A DNA stretch of 64,000 nt from a bacterium (GCA_028819295.1 JAPPMA010000077.1:54080-118079), one strand, 5' to 3'. Positions 53,604 to 63,648 are shown, counted from the first letter of the stretch. Numbers and translations are program-made. Notes: generated by a model from the letters alone, not told the origin.

Positions 53604-54635
53604 GTGAGAATCGGGGTGCTGACCGGGGGCGGCGACTGTCCTGGGCTGAACGCGGTCATCCGGGCGATTGTGCGCAAGGCCGAGCGGCAATACGGCGACA
53701 CCGTGCTCGGCTTCGCCGACGGGTGGCTGGGGGTGCTGGAGGGCGAGTACACAGAGCTGAGCGTGGAGCGGATGCGGGGCACGCTGCCCCGGGGCGGCAC
53801 CGTTTTGGGCACCTCTCGGATGTCGCCCCGGATGCACGAAGACGGGATCGAGCGGGTGCGGGCCACGATGGAGGCGACCGGCGCCGATGCCCTGATCGTC
53901 ATCGGAGGCGAGGGAACGCTGTCGGCGGGTGTGGGGGTGTTCGAGGCCGGGGCGGCCAATGTGGTGGGCGTGCCCAAGACCATCGACAACGACATCGGGC
54001 TCACCGAGCGCACCTTCGGGTTCGACACCGCGGTGGGCATCGCCACCGCGGCCATCGACCGGCTGCACACCACCGCTGAGTCCCACGACCGGGTGATGGT
54101 GGTGGAGGTGATGGGCCGCAACGTGGGGCACATCGCCACATGGGCGGGCATCGCCGGAGGGGCCACGCTCACCCTGATTCCCGAGGAGCCCTTCGACATC
54201 GAGTCGGTGGCCGAGGCCATCGTCCGGCGCCATCAGCGGGGGCGATGGGCGTCCATCGTGGTGGTGGCCGAGGGCGCCCGGCCCAAAGCGGGGACCCTGG
54301 AGATGCCCGAGCCGGAGATCGACCAGTATGGCCATGTCCGGTTGGGGGGAATCGGCCAGGCGGTGGCGACCGAGATCGAGGCTCGAACCGGCTACGACAC
54401 CCGAGTGACGGTGTTGGGCCACATCCAACGGGGAGGCACCCCGAGTGCGCTGGACCGGGTGCTGTGCTCGTGGTACGGCATCGCGGCCATCGACGCCGTC
54501 CACGACGGGGACTGGGGGTCGATGGTGGCCTTCCGCAGCGGGGAGATGGTTCGGGTGCGACTGGCCGATGCGGTGGCCGAGCTGAAACCGGTCAACCCAG
54601 CCCTCTACGACGTGGCCAAGGCATTCTTCCCCTAG
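53604..54635 (+). CDS. 6-phosphofructokinase
   Basis: 343 aa from GTG 53604. GVLTGGGDCPGLNAVIRAIV (ATP loop), VIGGEGTLSAG, PKTIDNDIGLTERTFGFDTA and LGHIQRGGTPSALDR. The residue aligned with E. coli position 104 is Gly (an ATP-type feature) and position 124 is Lys, as in PPi-linked and some actinobacterial enzymes, so the phosphate donor should be tested. Glycolytic role. Divergent-to-convergent boundary with the lipoprotein gene. Confidence 0.93.
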   Translation: MRIGVLTGGGDCPGLNAVIRAIVRKAERQYGDTVLGFADGWLGVLEGEYTELSVERMRGTLPRGGTVLGTSRMSPRMHEDGIERVRATMEATGADALIVIGGEGTLSAGVGVFEAGAANVVGVPKTIDNDIGLTERTFGFDTAVGIATAAIDRLHTTAESHDRVMVVEVMGRNVGHIATWAGIAGGATLTLIPEEPFDIESVAEAIVRRHQRGRWASIVVVAEGARPKAGTLEMPEPEIDQYGHVRLGGIGQAVATEIEARTGYDTRVTVLGHIQRGGTPSALDRVLCSWYGIAAIDAVHDGDWGSMVAFRSGEMVRVRLADAVAELKPVNPALYDVAKAFFP

Positions 54636-54671
54636 ACCTTCCCCTCGATGGACGCCGTCGAGTTCGCGGTC

Positions 54672-55505
54672 TCAGGAGAAGTCGAGGGTGAAGTCGGGAG
54701 GAAGCCCCGGCGGCAGGGTGGGCCCGGGCTCGGGGGTGGGCGTCGCCGCGACTGTGGGAGTGGCTGTGGGGGTCGGCGTCTCCGGCGGCGCGGTCGGCGT
54801 GGGGGGTTCGGTGGGCGCAGGGGTCTCGCTCGGTGCGGGCTCGGGCTGATAGGAGGGATCGACCGACCAGAATCCGTCGCGCGTCACCGGAACTTCGCTC
54901 TCGCCGTTGTCGGTGGGAAGCGGCACGGGGTTGCCGTTCAGAAGCAGGGAGAAGCGGGAGGTGCCCGTGGCCTCGGTGGCCGTGAACACCAACTGCGCCA
55001 CGGCCAATTGGCGGTTCTCGCCCTCGAGCCGCTCCTCGAACACCTCTGATTCCAGGGCCACGGTCACGAGGTTGTTGGGCGGGTCGACGTCGACGGAGAT
55101 CACTTCGGCGTCGGCCGGCAGGGCGGTGGACAGCGCCAGCGCGGACTCCGCTTCGTTGGGGGCCGAGAACAGGGCGTCCAACACGGAGATGGGACTGGCC
55201 GGGCTGGCCACGTCACGGGCCGCGGCCGACAGCAGGCTGTTCTCGTCGATCAGGTAGATGAGCACCTCTTGGGTGACCAGCGGAGTCGGCTCTGGAGGCT
55301 CGGTGCCGGCGACCAGGTCGTCGGGCAGCCGGGAGTAGTCCAGCGCACGGGGACGGCTGTCTTCGGGCACAGAACAGGCCCCCGCCAAAATCACAGTCGC
55401 AGTCAGGCCCGCCAGCATCCGCCGGCGGCGCCGGGGGCCGGTCGGGCTGACCCGTTTGGCGGCCAGGCCCATCTCCAAGCGCCGGAGTGCTGCTGGGCGG
55501 GTCAT
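54672..55505 (-). CDS. GerMN-domain lipoprotein (LpqB-like)
   Basis: 277 aa. Signal segment ending in the lipobox LAGAC, then a GerMN-like domain (VLIYLIDENSLLSAAARDVA; VTVALESEVFEERLEGENRQ) and a Pro/Thr-rich C-terminal tail. The full LpqB C-terminal domain is missing. ATG 55505 overlaps the histidine kinase stop. This gene order (response regulator, kinase, LpqB-like lipoprotein) mirrors mtrA-mtrB-lpqB. Confidence 0.85.
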   Translation of the reverse strand: MTRPAALRRLEMGLAAKRVSPTGPRRRRRMLAGLTATVILAGACSVPEDSRPRALDYSRLPDDLVAGTEPPEPTPLVTQEVLIYLIDENSLLSAAARDVASPASPISVLDALFSAPNEAESALALSTALPADAEVISVDVDPPNNLVTVALESEVFEERLEGENRQLAVAQLVFTATEATGTSRFSLLLNGNPVPLPTDNGESEVPVTRDGFWSVDPSYQPEPAPSETPAPTEPPTPTAPPETPTPTATPTVAATPTPEPGPTLPPGLPPDFTLDFS

Positions 55506-56998
55506 TGGACGGCGATCGGCAGGTGGACCACGAAGCGGGTGCCGGAGACGCCGTCGAACCGGCCTTCACACCAGACTCGGCCCTGGTGAAGGCGCACATG
55601 CTCGGCCACCAGCGCCAGTCCTAAGCCCACGCCGGTGCTGGCGCCTCGCTCGCCTGCTTCCCGGCCTCGGGAGAACCGGTCGAAGATGCGCTCCCGCTCA
55701 TCGTCGGCAACGCCGGGCCCGGCGTCTTCCACGATGATCTCGATGTTCTTTCCCCAATGCCTGAGGACGATGCCGGTGGCGCCCCGAGCGTACTTGTGGG
55801 CGTTGTTCAAGAGGTTGTCGATGACCTGCATCAGCCGGCGCTTGTCGGCCTGGACCCGCATTCGGGCGGTGGCCGGATCGCAGAGGATGGGTATGGCGAC
55901 CGGGCTGGTGGCCGACACCGCGTTCTCAACGAACTCGAGCAAGTTGAACACGTCGAGATCCAACTCGGCGGTGCCCACGTCGAATCGGGATATCTCCAAA
56001 AGGTCTTCCACGAGGTGCTCGAACCGGTTGACGTCCTCGGTCAGCAGGTCGAGCGCGGTCCGGGCCCGCTCGGGCAGTTCGGCCCGGCGGGTGTTCATTA
56101 CCTCCACCGAGGCGGAAAGGGTCATGAGCGGCGAGCGCAGTTCATGGCTCACCTCAGAGGCGAATCGCTCGTCCTGGGCGATCCGGCTTTGGAGGGCGCC
56201 CACCATGTCGTTGAACGAGTCGGTGAGCGCAACCAGCTCTCGGGCGGCGCCGGCGTCCAGCCGGGTGCTGAGATCGCCGTGGGCGATCGACTGGGCCGCC
56301 TCGCCGATGCTCACCAGTGGGCGCAGCAGGCGTCGGCTGGCCCAGAAGCCCACTCCGGCCGACGCCAGGGTCACACCTCCGCCGGCGCTGGCCAGGATGA
56401 TGCCCAGCGAGCCCAGTGTGTCCTCGATCTCGTCGAGCGGCGTGGCCTCGAAATAGGAGGCGTTGCGGTCGGGGATGGGAATGCCCACCACGAAGAAGGG
56501 CTTGCCCCTCACCCGGTAGCGCATCTGGGCGGGCCTGCCTCCCTCCACTGTGCGGCGCAGGCGCTCGTCGATGTCGCCCGACTCGAACTCGAAGGACTGC
56601 TGGAACCAGTCGCCGCCCACCCGGAGAACCGGTCGGGAGCCTTCCGGCGTGGCCAGGGTGCTGATCAGGTTCTGGAGGGCTTCCGACTCGATGTCGGGGT
56701 TGAGGCGGCGGTTGACCACCGATGCGTTGAACCCAACAGTGGCCAGGGCGTCGTTCTCCCGCCCGTTGAGCAGGTTTTGGCGGGTCAGCGCGAACACGGT
56801 CACGCTGAGCAGCCCCGACAGCAGAAGGGTGGTGAGCACGAAGGCCAGGATGATGCGGGTGCGGAGCCCGAGTCGCCGGGCCCGGGAGCCCGCTCGGTTC
56901 CAGATGCGGGAACGGAGCCCCGGCCGTGCCGGCATCAGCATCGCCCCCGGGCCGGGCGGCGGCAATTCAGCACTATGCGGGCCACGGGCATCTCCCAA
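55502..56998 (-). CDS. Sensor histidine kinase (MtrB-like)
   Basis: About 498 aa: TM helix (IILAFVLTTLLLSGLLSVTV), extracytoplasmic sensor region, second TM, HAMP, then the phospho-acceptor His in FASEVSHELRSPLMTLSAS and the ATP-binding N/G boxes (NLLNNAHKYARG; VEDAGPGVADDERE; TGVGLGLALV). TTG 56998 (AGGACGAGG ahead) is taken; ATG 56941 is an alternative. It senses cell-envelope state in the MtrAB family. Confidence 0.9.
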   Translation of the reverse strand: MGDARGPHSAELPPPGPGAMLMPARPGLRSRIWNRAGSRARRLGLRTRIILAFVLTTLLLSGLLSVTVFALTRQNLLNGRENDALATVGFNASVVNRRLNPDIESEALQNLISTLATPEGSRPVLRVGGDWFQQSFEFESGDIDERLRRTVEGGRPAQMRYRVRGKPFFVVGIPIPDRNASYFEATPLDEIEDTLGSLGIILASAGGGVTLASAGVGFWASRRLLRPLVSIGEAAQSIAHGDLSTRLDAGAARELVALTDSFNDMVGALQSRIAQDERFASEVSHELRSPLMTLSASVEVMNTRRAELPERARTALDLLTEDVNRFEHLVEDLLEISRFDVGTAELDLDVFNLLEFVENAVSATSPVAIPILCDPATARMRVQADKRRLMQVIDNLLNNAHKYARGATGIVLRHWGKNIEIIVEDAGPGVADDERERIFDRFSRGREAGERGASTGVGLGLALVAEHVRLHQGRVWCEGRFDGVSGTRFVVHLPIAVQ

Positions 56999-57007
56999 GC
57001 CTCGTCC

Positions 57008-57688
57008 TCATGCTTGGAGCTTGTATCCCAGGCCCCGGACAGTGACCACGTAGCGGGGGTTGGCCGGGTCGGTCTCGATCTTGGTGCGCAGCCGGCGGAT
57101 GTGGACGTCCACCAGACGGCCGTCGCCGAAGTACCCGAGGTCCCACACCCGCTCGAGGAGCACTTCTCGGCTGAGCACCTTGCCGGCGTTGGTGGCCAAC
57201 TCCACCAGAAGCCGGAACTCCGTTTTGGTGAGGTGGGCCTCCTCGCCGCTGACGGTGACCATCCCCTGTTCGGGCATTATCTCCAGTTGCCCGAAGCGGA
57301 GGTCGGTCATGGCCGTATCGGTGATCCGCACTCGGCGCAGCAGGGCGCGGATGCGGGCGGAGAGTTCTTTGGGGGCGAAGGGCTTGGTCAGGTAGTCGTC
57401 GGCCCCCGCCTCCAAGCCGGCCACCACGTCGTGGGTGTCGGCTCGGGCGGTGACCATGATGATGGGCACGTCGCTGGTGCGGCGCAGGGTGCGGCACACC
57501 TCGAACCCGTCGATGTCGGGAAGCATGATGTCGATGAGCACCACGTCGGCGGGGGTCTCGGAGAACGATGCGAACGCCTCCTGCCCGTTGGCCGCCTCCT
57601 GAACGTCCCAGCCCTCGTCTTCTAGGGCCAGGCGGACCGCGGTGCGGATCCTCTCGTCGTCTTCAATGGCCAAGATGCGGGTTTCCAC
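57008..57688 (-). CDS. OmpR/PhoB-type response regulator (MtrA-like)
   Basis: 226 aa from GTG 57688. Receiver with acidic pocket (LAIEDDERI) and phosphorylated Asp in VVLIDIMLPDIDGFEV, then Lys in YLTKPFAPKEL; C-terminal winged helix in LTKTEFRLLVELA and VDVHIRRLRTKIE. First gene of the three-gene system controlling cell division and envelope genes in MtrA family members. Confidence 0.95.
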   Translation of the reverse strand: METRILAIEDDERIRTAVRLALEDEGWDVQEAANGQEAFASFSETPADVVLIDIMLPDIDGFEVCRTLRRTSDVPIIMVTARADTHDVVAGLEAGADDYLTKPFAPKELSARIRALLRRVRITDTAMTDLRFGQLEIMPEQGMVTVSGEEAHLTKTEFRLLVELATNAGKVLSREVLLERVWDLGYFGDGRLVDVHIRRLRTKIETDPANPRYVVTVRGLGYKLQA

Positions 57689-57744
57689 CCTAGAATGGTG
57701 CCCGATTTTTGGCCGCCATGGGTGGCAGGGGGCCTATATTCGGC

Positions 57745-58587
57745 TCATTTGGGTCGGTTGGGAGGGGCCTGTATTCGGTCGGCTTCGGCGCGTTGCAGCA
57801 GCGTCAAGAGAGCGCCGGCCACCGACGGGGAGGCTGCGAACACGAATGCGCGGCTGGGAGGCCCGCCGTTCAGGTCTTGGACAACCGCACCGGCCTCTTC
57901 GGCAATGAGTGCTCCGGCGGCGTAGTCCCAGGGGTTGAGTCCCACCTCGAAAAAGGCGTCCACCCGCCCGCAGGCCACCGTGCAGAGGTCTACCGCGGCC
58001 CCTCCCACCCGCCGGATGTCGCCGATGTGGGGCAGCAGCTCGCCCAGCACCTCGGCTTGGCGGGGCCGGCGTTCGTGCGCGTACGAGAACCCGGTGGCCA
58101 CCAGGGCCAGTGCGGGATCTCCGTCGGGGCGGACACGGACCGGGCGGCCGTTGAGCCGGGCACCGCCGCCCCGGTGGGCGGTGAAGGTCTCGCCCAGCAC
58201 CGGGTCAATCACCGCGCCGGCGACGATCTGGCCGTCGGCCTCCGCAGCCACCGACACCCCGAAGCCGACATGGCCGTACACGAAGTTCACCGTGCCGTCG
58301 ATGGGATCGATGATCCAGCGCACGCCGCTGGTGCCGTCGCGGCCGGTGCCCTCCTCGCCCATCACGCCATCTTGGGGCCGGCAGGAGGTGAGGAAGTCCA
58401 CGATGGCGGCCTCGCAGGCCACATCCATGTCGGTCACCAGGTCGGTGCGCGACGACTTGGCCGAGATCTGGAGTTGGGCCCCGGCTTCAGCCCGCAGCAG
58501 CGAAGCCGCCACTTCGGCCGCCTCCGCCGCCAGCTTCTCCAGGATGGGCCACGCAGGAATTGGCGGCGCAGTAGGTGGTTCTTGCAC
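57745..58587 (-). CDS. Inositol monophosphatase family protein
   Basis: 280 aa from GTG 58587. Metal-binding motifs [10 protein letters not shown] and [16 protein letters not shown], and C-terminal [20 protein letters not shown], which supplies the last Asp. These enzymes hydrolyse inositol phosphates, histidinol phosphate or PAP-like substrates; the mtrAB neighbourhood hints at inositol/PIM metabolism only weakly. Confidence 0.92.
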   Translation of the reverse strand: MQEPPTAPPIPAWPILEKLAAEAAEVAASLLRAEAGAQLQISAKSSRTDLVTDMDVACEAAIVDFLTSCRPQDGVMGEEGTGRDGTSGVRWIIDPIDGTVNFVYGHVGFGVSVAAEADGQIVAGAVIDPVLGETFTAHRGGGARLNGRPVRVRPDGDPALALVATGFSYAHERRPRQAEVLGELLPHIGDIRRVGGAAVDLCTVACGRVDAFFEVGLNPWDYAAGALIAEEAGAVVQDLNGGPPSRAFVFAASPSVAGALLTLLQRAEADRIQAPPNRPK

Positions 58588-58681
58588 AGATGAACTCTAC
58601 GCTGGGCGATGTGTCATCTCGCGGAGTTGCAGGCCTTCGGTCAATTGGCGGCGGCGAACGGTGCCACCGGCGGGGTGGGCC

Positions 58682-59722
58682 GTGACATCTCGCGCCGTGG
58701 TGGATCTTCGGTCCGACACGCTGACCCGGCCAACCGAGCCCATGAGAGCGGCCATGGCCACTGCACCGGTTGGCGACGACCGCTATGGGGAGGACCCCAC
58801 GGTCAATCTCCTGGAGGAGCGGTTCGCGACGCTGGTGGGCAAGGCGGCCGCGGTGTACGTGCCGTCGGGCACGATGGGCAACCAGATCGCCCTGCGGCTG
58901 CACGGATCGCCGGGGAGCAACGTGGTGGTGGGCCGGCGCCAGCACCTGATGTCCTATGAGAGCGGTGCGGCCGGGCTGAACAACGCCTTTCAGGTGTATG
59001 CGGTGGACGACACCGGGGGCGTGCTCGACATGTCGGCGGCGGCAGAGGCGGTGACGGCCGGCCGCGGCGGCTTTTGGCCTCCGGTGTCGCTGATCTGTCT
59101 GGAGAACACCCATCTGTCCTCTGGGGGCCTGGCTGTCGGGGCCGAGGAGATGGCGGCGGCTGCCTCGCTGGGTCCGCCGGTTCATTTGGACGGCGCCCGG
59201 CTGTTCAACGCCGCGGTCGCCGTGGAAACCCCGGCAGCGGACCTGGCCGGCACGGCGGCCACGGTCATGTCCTGTGTGTCCAAGGGATTGGGGGCACCGG
59301 TGGGTTCGCTCTTGGCCGGGCCCGCAGACCTGATCGCCGAAGCCCGACTGCACCGGCGGCGTTTGGGCGGCGCCATGCGCCAGGCCGGGGTGATCGCCGC
59401 CGGCGGGCTGTATGCCCTGGAGCACCACATCGACCGGCTGGCCGACGACCACGCCCGGGCCCAGCGCTTGGGCGATGTGGTGGCTGACCGGTGGCCCGGC
59501 GCCCGCTTAGGGGAGGCGGAGGCGGCTTGCGGGCGGCCGTTCACCAACGTGGTGGCCTTTCGCCATCCCGATGCCCTCGGGTTGCTGGACCACCTGGGGC
59601 AGGCCGGAGTGCGAGCCGGTCTGCTGGCCCCCGGCATCGTGCGCTTTGTGACCCACCTGGATGTAAACGACGCCGACATAGCCCGGGCCGTCGCCGCGCT
59701 GGCGTCCGCGCCCGACTACTAG
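58682..59722 (+). CDS. Threonine aldolase family protein
   Basis: 346 aa from GTG 58682 (GTG 58697 also possible). [59 protein letters not shown] and [18 protein letters not shown] with the PLP lysine are typical of low-specificity L-threonine aldolases, which cleave threonine to glycine and acetaldehyde. Convergent with the small membrane gene by a 4-bp overlap. Confidence 0.93.
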   Translation: MTSRAVVDLRSDTLTRPTEPMRAAMATAPVGDDRYGEDPTVNLLEERFATLVGKAAAVYVPSGTMGNQIALRLHGSPGSNVVVGRRQHLMSYESGAAGLNNAFQVYAVDDTGGVLDMSAAAEAVTAGRGGFWPPVSLICLENTHLSSGGLAVGAEEMAAAASLGPPVHLDGARLFNAAVAVETPAADLAGTAATVMSCVSKGLGAPVGSLLAGPADLIAEARLHRRRLGGAMRQAGVIAAGGLYALEHHIDRLADDHARAQRLGDVVADRWPGARLGEAEAACGRPFTNVVAFRHPDALGLLDHLGQAGVRAGLLAPGIVRFVTHLDVNDADIARAVAALASAPDY

Positions 59723-60006
59723 TACCGATCGCGGTCTTGTCGGCGGCCGCCGAACCGCCGCCACTCCTCCATGGCCCGCAGGGTCAAAACGGCCACCACG
59801 GCCAACCCCACCGCCCCCGCCATCGCGCCGATCAGAGCACCGAGCCCGGTCCACAAGCCGCAATTGCCCTCGCACTGGAGGTCGATATAGGCGAACCCGA
59901 TCAGCCCGCCGCACAGACCCCCGAGCAAAATCGCGGCAAACGCCAACCACCGGGCCCCCTTGGGGGGAAGCGCCGAGCGCTCCTCAGGCGAAGCCGGATC
60001 GACCAT
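59719..60006 (-). CDS. Small two-helix membrane protein of unknown function
   Basis: 95 aa. Two hydrophobic segments ([20 protein letters not shown] and [20 protein letters not shown]) separated by a loop with two cysteines (CEGNC), and a basic C-terminus. The Gly-rich helices resemble other small actinobacterial envelope proteins. No family recognised. Confidence 0.7.
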   Translation of the reverse strand: MVDPASPEERSALPPKGARWLAFAAILLGGLCGGLIGFAYIDLQCEGNCGLWTGLGALIGAMAGAVGLAVVAVLTLRAMEEWRRFGGRRQDRDRY

Positions 60007-60015
60007 CCGCCCATG

Positions 60016-60633
60016 TTACGGGGAGGATGACTGGCGTAGACGGTCAGCCAGTTTCCAAACGCTGGAACTGGGATTTGCCCGGGGGCCGCTTGCGCTGGCC
60101 TCGTGTCTCTTGTCGAGGCTTCGCGCCCGATCCCTTGCAGTGGCGTAGCCCAGTTCAAATGTTTCGTGAGCATCCGGGTGGATGTCCTTTCCGTCGATGA
60201 GCTCGAGATCGCGCGCATGGCGCTGAGCTTCTCGGCGTTCTAGCGGCCCGGTCTGGTCGCGGCAGTGCAGGATGAGCCAAAGCTCAAAGCAGGGGTTGGA
60301 TACCGCAACTCCTATTCCTGCATCGAGGGCCTCTGCGCAGGCCCGAGGGATGTTCGGATGCTCATCGGTGTCGAAGATCACCCAGACTTCGTCGAACTCT
60401 GGCTCTTGCCTGCGCCGGGTCAACAACTTTGCATCTTGTCGTGCATCGTTGACCAGGCTCAGGGGATCCTTGCCGACCGAGCCAATCTCTACATGGGCGA
60501 TCCGGTGGGTCTTGGCCATGCTGAGCAGATAGGCCGGCTCCGTGACTCGTCCTTCACTGTGAACCTTGATGACTCTACGGGGTTGCTCGCGGCCGAGTGA
60601 CCGCCTTGGACGACCTGGTTGTGGTCGCTTCAT
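60016..60633 (-). CDS. RloB-like protein, abortive-infection type partner
   Basis: 205 aa. KVHSEGRVTEPAYLLSM, DEVWVIFDTDEHPN and VAVSNPCFELWLILHCRDQT are RloB-domain hallmarks (Toprim-like acidic residues). RloB domains occur in AbiL-type systems with an AAA ATPase, as here. ATG 60633 overlaps the ATPase stop (ATGA). Confidence 0.87.
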   Translation of the reverse strand: MKRPQPGRPRRSLGREQPRRVIKVHSEGRVTEPAYLLSMAKTHRIAHVEIGSVGKDPLSLVNDARQDAKLLTRRRQEPEFDEVWVIFDTDEHPNIPRACAEALDAGIGVAVSNPCFELWLILHCRDQTGPLERREAQRHARDLELIDGKDIHPDAHETFELGYATARDRARSLDKRHEASASGPRANPSSSVWKLADRLRQSSSP

Positions 60634-61991
60634 GGTTCGGCGAGTTCCCGGTCTGGGTCGGAATCGAGGTCGGGATGAATGGCGCGGAGGAACTCTCCAG
60701 TGTTCAGCATTGGGACACCGCCAAAGCGGCCTTGGAGGTAGCGGCGCTCAAGGGCTTCATCGCGTCGTGGTCGGAAGTCTGATAGCGGATAAAGGCGGGT
60801 GGTACCGTCTTGGTCCTTCTCAGTGAACCAAATCTGATCCCGTCCCAAGGAGCGGCGCTCGCTGTCGCCAAGAACGCTGACATCATGCGCGTTGAAAACG
60901 AGTTGGGCGCTGTTGGGGTTGGTATAGGGGTCTTGGAAGAGAGCGACGAGACGCTGCACAAGGTGAGGGTGAAGGCTTGCATCGAGTTCGTCAGCGAGCA
61001 GTAGCGCTCCTTCGTCCAGGGTTTCGATAACCGGGCCGACGAGGCCGACCCACACCATCGTTCCGGCTGACTCGTCGTCAGGATCGAAAAGGATGTCGCT
61101 TTGCGTGCCGTGATGGGCCAGGCGAACGAAGTCACCGACGAGGTAGTCGGTGTCCTCATCAGGCTCTCCATCTGTGCCGTGAAGGATTCGCAGGGCTTGG
61201 TTCAAGTGCTCTTGCGCTTCCGGGTCAATATCGAGATTGGTTACTTCGGCGTCGGTGATCCCCAGTTCGGCGGCTCGCAGAAGCCCTAGTACGCGGTCAC
61301 GTTGACGGGAGTCGTTGATCATGTTGGCAGTTAATGCGGCTCGGATGCCTCGGCTGGAGATTTCGGCGTGGCGCATGTTCTTGACGAACCAGATAAAAAG
61401 CGCTCCAAGATTTTCGTCGTCGGCGAGGCCGGCTACGGAAAGCAGCAGGGAGTTGTGACGCGAGATCCGCTCCAAGGCCCGACCAGAAGTACGAAATGCA
61501 GGGCCAAAGCGTATGTCCTCGAGCTCGCGCTCGAACACCAGCGAACGGCGGCCGCGAGGTGAGGAGTACGCGTATTCGCCAAGCACTCTGTAATCGTCCA
61601 CCTCGAATCCGTACTGCCAGCGGGTTCCGTTGAGGATGAGGTCAACATGGAACTCGGAGGGCGCCTCGCGGCTAGCGGGGTCAAGAAGAAATGGTCGACG
61701 GAGGATCCGTGAGGTTGCGTCACCGTGGCGAAACGACCTCAGCACAAGATTTCGCATGTCAGCCATGGCGTGCAGCAGCCTTGACTTGCCCGAGGCATTG
61801 GCCCCGAACACGCCCGCGGCGGGCAGAACGGAGATGGGGCTGGCGAGTCCCTGCACATGCATTTCGCGCGGCACACCTTGCTGGGCCAAGCGGGTTGCCA
61901 GCAGCGAGATCTCAACATCGTCACGATATGAGCGGATGTTGCCAGCACGAAACGACAACAAGGCACTCGATGGGGCTTGATCCCATGACAT
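60630..61991 (-). CDS. AAA-family ATPase, RloA/AbiL-type defence candidate
   Basis: 453 aa from ATG 61991 (a TTG at 62027 would add 12 residues). Walker A is GVFGANASGKSRLLHAMADM, Walker B-like LLLADELDASLHPHLVQRLV, and QLVFNAHDVSVLGD is the switch/His motif of ABC-like AAA_15/21 ATPases. It carries no nuclease domain of its own, so the effector is probably the RloB partner. Adjacent to IS remnants. Confidence 0.87.
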   Translation of the reverse strand: MSWDQAPSSALLSFRAGNIRSYRDDVEISLLATRLAQQGVPREMHVQGLASPISVLPAAGVFGANASGKSRLLHAMADMRNLVLRSFRHGDATSRILRRPFLLDPASREAPSEFHVDLILNGTRWQYGFEVDDYRVLGEYAYSSPRGRRSLVFERELEDIRFGPAFRTSGRALERISRHNSLLLSVAGLADDENLGALFIWFVKNMRHAEISSRGIRAALTANMINDSRQRDRVLGLLRAAELGITDAEVTNLDIDPEAQEHLNQALRILHGTDGEPDEDTDYLVGDFVRLAHHGTQSDILFDPDDESAGTMVWVGLVGPVIETLDEGALLLADELDASLHPHLVQRLVALFQDPYTNPNSAQLVFNAHDVSVLGDSERRSLGRDQIWFTEKDQDGTTRLYPLSDFRPRRDEALERRYLQGRFGGVPMLNTGEFLRAIHPDLDSDPDRELAEP

Positions 61992-62130
61992 ATAGTCATT
62001 GTTGCGGAAAAATCTCGTAGAAGGCAAATAACGACAGCCTGATGCCTGTATTGCAAGGGCGATCAGCTGTACACCGACTCCCCGTTGTTGTGGACTGTCG
62101 GATTTTTTGTGTAACCGGCCGTGATGGTTT

Positions 62131-62923
62131 TCATTTGATGTGGTCGGCGATCCGGTCGCCGTAGTGGACGGTCGGGGTGTTCAGTATGGTCTTCCAGCCG
62201 TTGGTCTTGCCGGTGAGGTTGCTCCGGTTCTTGCGCTTGGCGGTAGCGACAAGGTAGAGGATTTTCATGGCGGCCTGCTCGTTGGGGAAGTGCCCTCGGT
62301 GCCGGACGGCTCGTCGGAATCGGGCGTTGAGGCTGTCTGCGGCGTTGGTGCTGTAGACCACCCGGCGCAGCTCGGCGGGGAACTCCAGAAACGGTGTGAA
62401 CTCGTTTCAGCTGTTGCGCCAGGCCCGGATCATGGCCGGGTAGGTGTGCTCCCAGTCCTGGGCGAGCGCTTCGAAGCGGGCCTTGGCGGCCTCGACGGTC
62501 GGGGCGGTGTAGATCTCCCGCATGGATCGGGTGATCGGCCCCCAGTGCGTCTTGGACGCGTAGCGAAGGTTGTTGCGGACCATGTGCGCCACGCAGGTCT
62601 GCGCGGTCGCGGGGCACCCGCAGATCGACCTCGCCGATCTCAGTGGCGGCCTGCTTGGGCGACGAGCCGTTGCGGGAGTTCCCCGACCCGCGGCCCTCCG
62701 GAGCGTGGCGCTCATAGCCCAGGTGGTCGGCCATCTCGACCTCCAGCCCGGTCTGGAGCACCTGGCGCACCAGCCCCGCCAACAGGCCGCGGTCGCTGGC
62801 CAGCTCCACCCCCTCAGAGCGGGCGCGCTCCACCAGAAGCCCGGCCCAGTCCTGCACCGCCGCCCCACCGGTGACCTCGTTGCTCGCCGGCGCAGCCGGC
62901 ACATTCTGATCAGTCGCAGACAT
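62131..62923 (-). pseudogene. IS256-family (Mutator) transposase, internally deleted
   Basis: N-terminal frame (DRGLLAGLVRQVLQTGLEVE; MADHLGYERHA; GNSRNGSSPK; VDLRVPRDR) joins a second frame (QTCVAHMVRNNLRYASKTHW; YTAPTVEAAKARFEALAQDW) with the ~150 residues between missing, including part of the catalytic core. A TGA replaces a usual Trp before NEFTPFLEFPAELR. The end reads VVYSTNAADSLNARFRRAVR and NEQAAMKILYLVATAKRKNR. Normal length would be about 400 aa. No clear terminal inverted repeats were paired. It cannot move by itself. Confidence 0.8.
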
Positions 62924-63226
62924 GATCCTTTCCGGCCCGCAGCACCCGGCCGCGGACCCTCAGATCACGCCCGATACACGAGATTCCCGAGTGTCGTTGT
63001 TGTGGTTGCCGGGGCCCTCGGCCTGGGGGTTGCGGTCCGGTCCTGCGCTCGGCGTTGACTCCACAAGATTTTGGCTTTGTGCCTGTTGTCAGATGTGTCG
63101 CGTCGAGTGTGGGGCCGGCAGGAGCGCTCCTGTCTTGAAGGGAGCCTGATTTTCTCGACTCGGTTGTGACGAAGCGCCCCTGCCGATCCCGGACCACCGG
63201 AGCATCACTTCCAGCAGGAGCACATC
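62924..63226. other. Intergenic stretch between two transposase remnants
   Basis: 303 bp with no recognisable gene. The palindrome GGAGCGCTCC lies near 63119. Probably the outer ends of the two insertion elements. Confidence 0.4.
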
Positions 63227-63590
63227 ATGTCATTTCCAGTCGGGGGCATCGACCCCCTGCCAGGACACATTCACCGTCGGCATCGTGGACCGCTACGGCG
63301 TCGAGATCGTCCATGAGGCCTTCGCGGGCACCGCGGCCGGCTATGGCGCGGCGATCGGTCTGCTTGCCGCCCACGGCGCCAATCGGGTCGGCGTGGAGGG
63401 GTCGGCGAAGTGGGGGGCGCATGCCGCGATATTGAGCCCGGCTGTGCGGCCACCCCCTCGGGCGCGTACCGCCTCGGCTGGCTCCAGGCGCTCATCGACC
63501 AAGACCGCGCCGCACGCCGGTAGATCCGCCGCCTCGAGCGGCTCACCGGCGAGCTGTCGGACCGCCACGGCACCGCTGGCAGGAGATTAG
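63227..63590 (+). pseudogene. IS110-family transposase remnant
   Basis: After ATG 63227 (MSFPVGGIDP) a one-base shift in a C run leads to TFTVGIVDRYGVEIVHEAFA then GYGAAIGLLAAHGANRVGVE, the N-terminal DEDD-domain start of IS110 transposases. The sequence then jumps to a C-terminal-like piece (LGWLQALIDQDRAARR) followed by a stop and LERLTGELSDRHG. Most of the ~350-aa protein is missing. Confidence 0.65.
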
Positions 63591-63648
63591 CCTCGCACCG
63601 CAAGCAGACATCGGCGGCTTAGCCGACCCTGGTGGGCGATTCGTCCCT

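Noticed and set aside
55757..57625. A 622-aa plus-strand open frame opposite the kinase and response regulator
   Set aside because: Antisense to the conserved kinase/regulator pair, with Gly/His/Arg-rich composition typical of shadow frames.
62131..62923. TGA in the IS256 transposase as a selenocysteine codon
   Set aside because: The position is normally Trp and the gene has a large internal deletion and frameshift, so it is plain decay.
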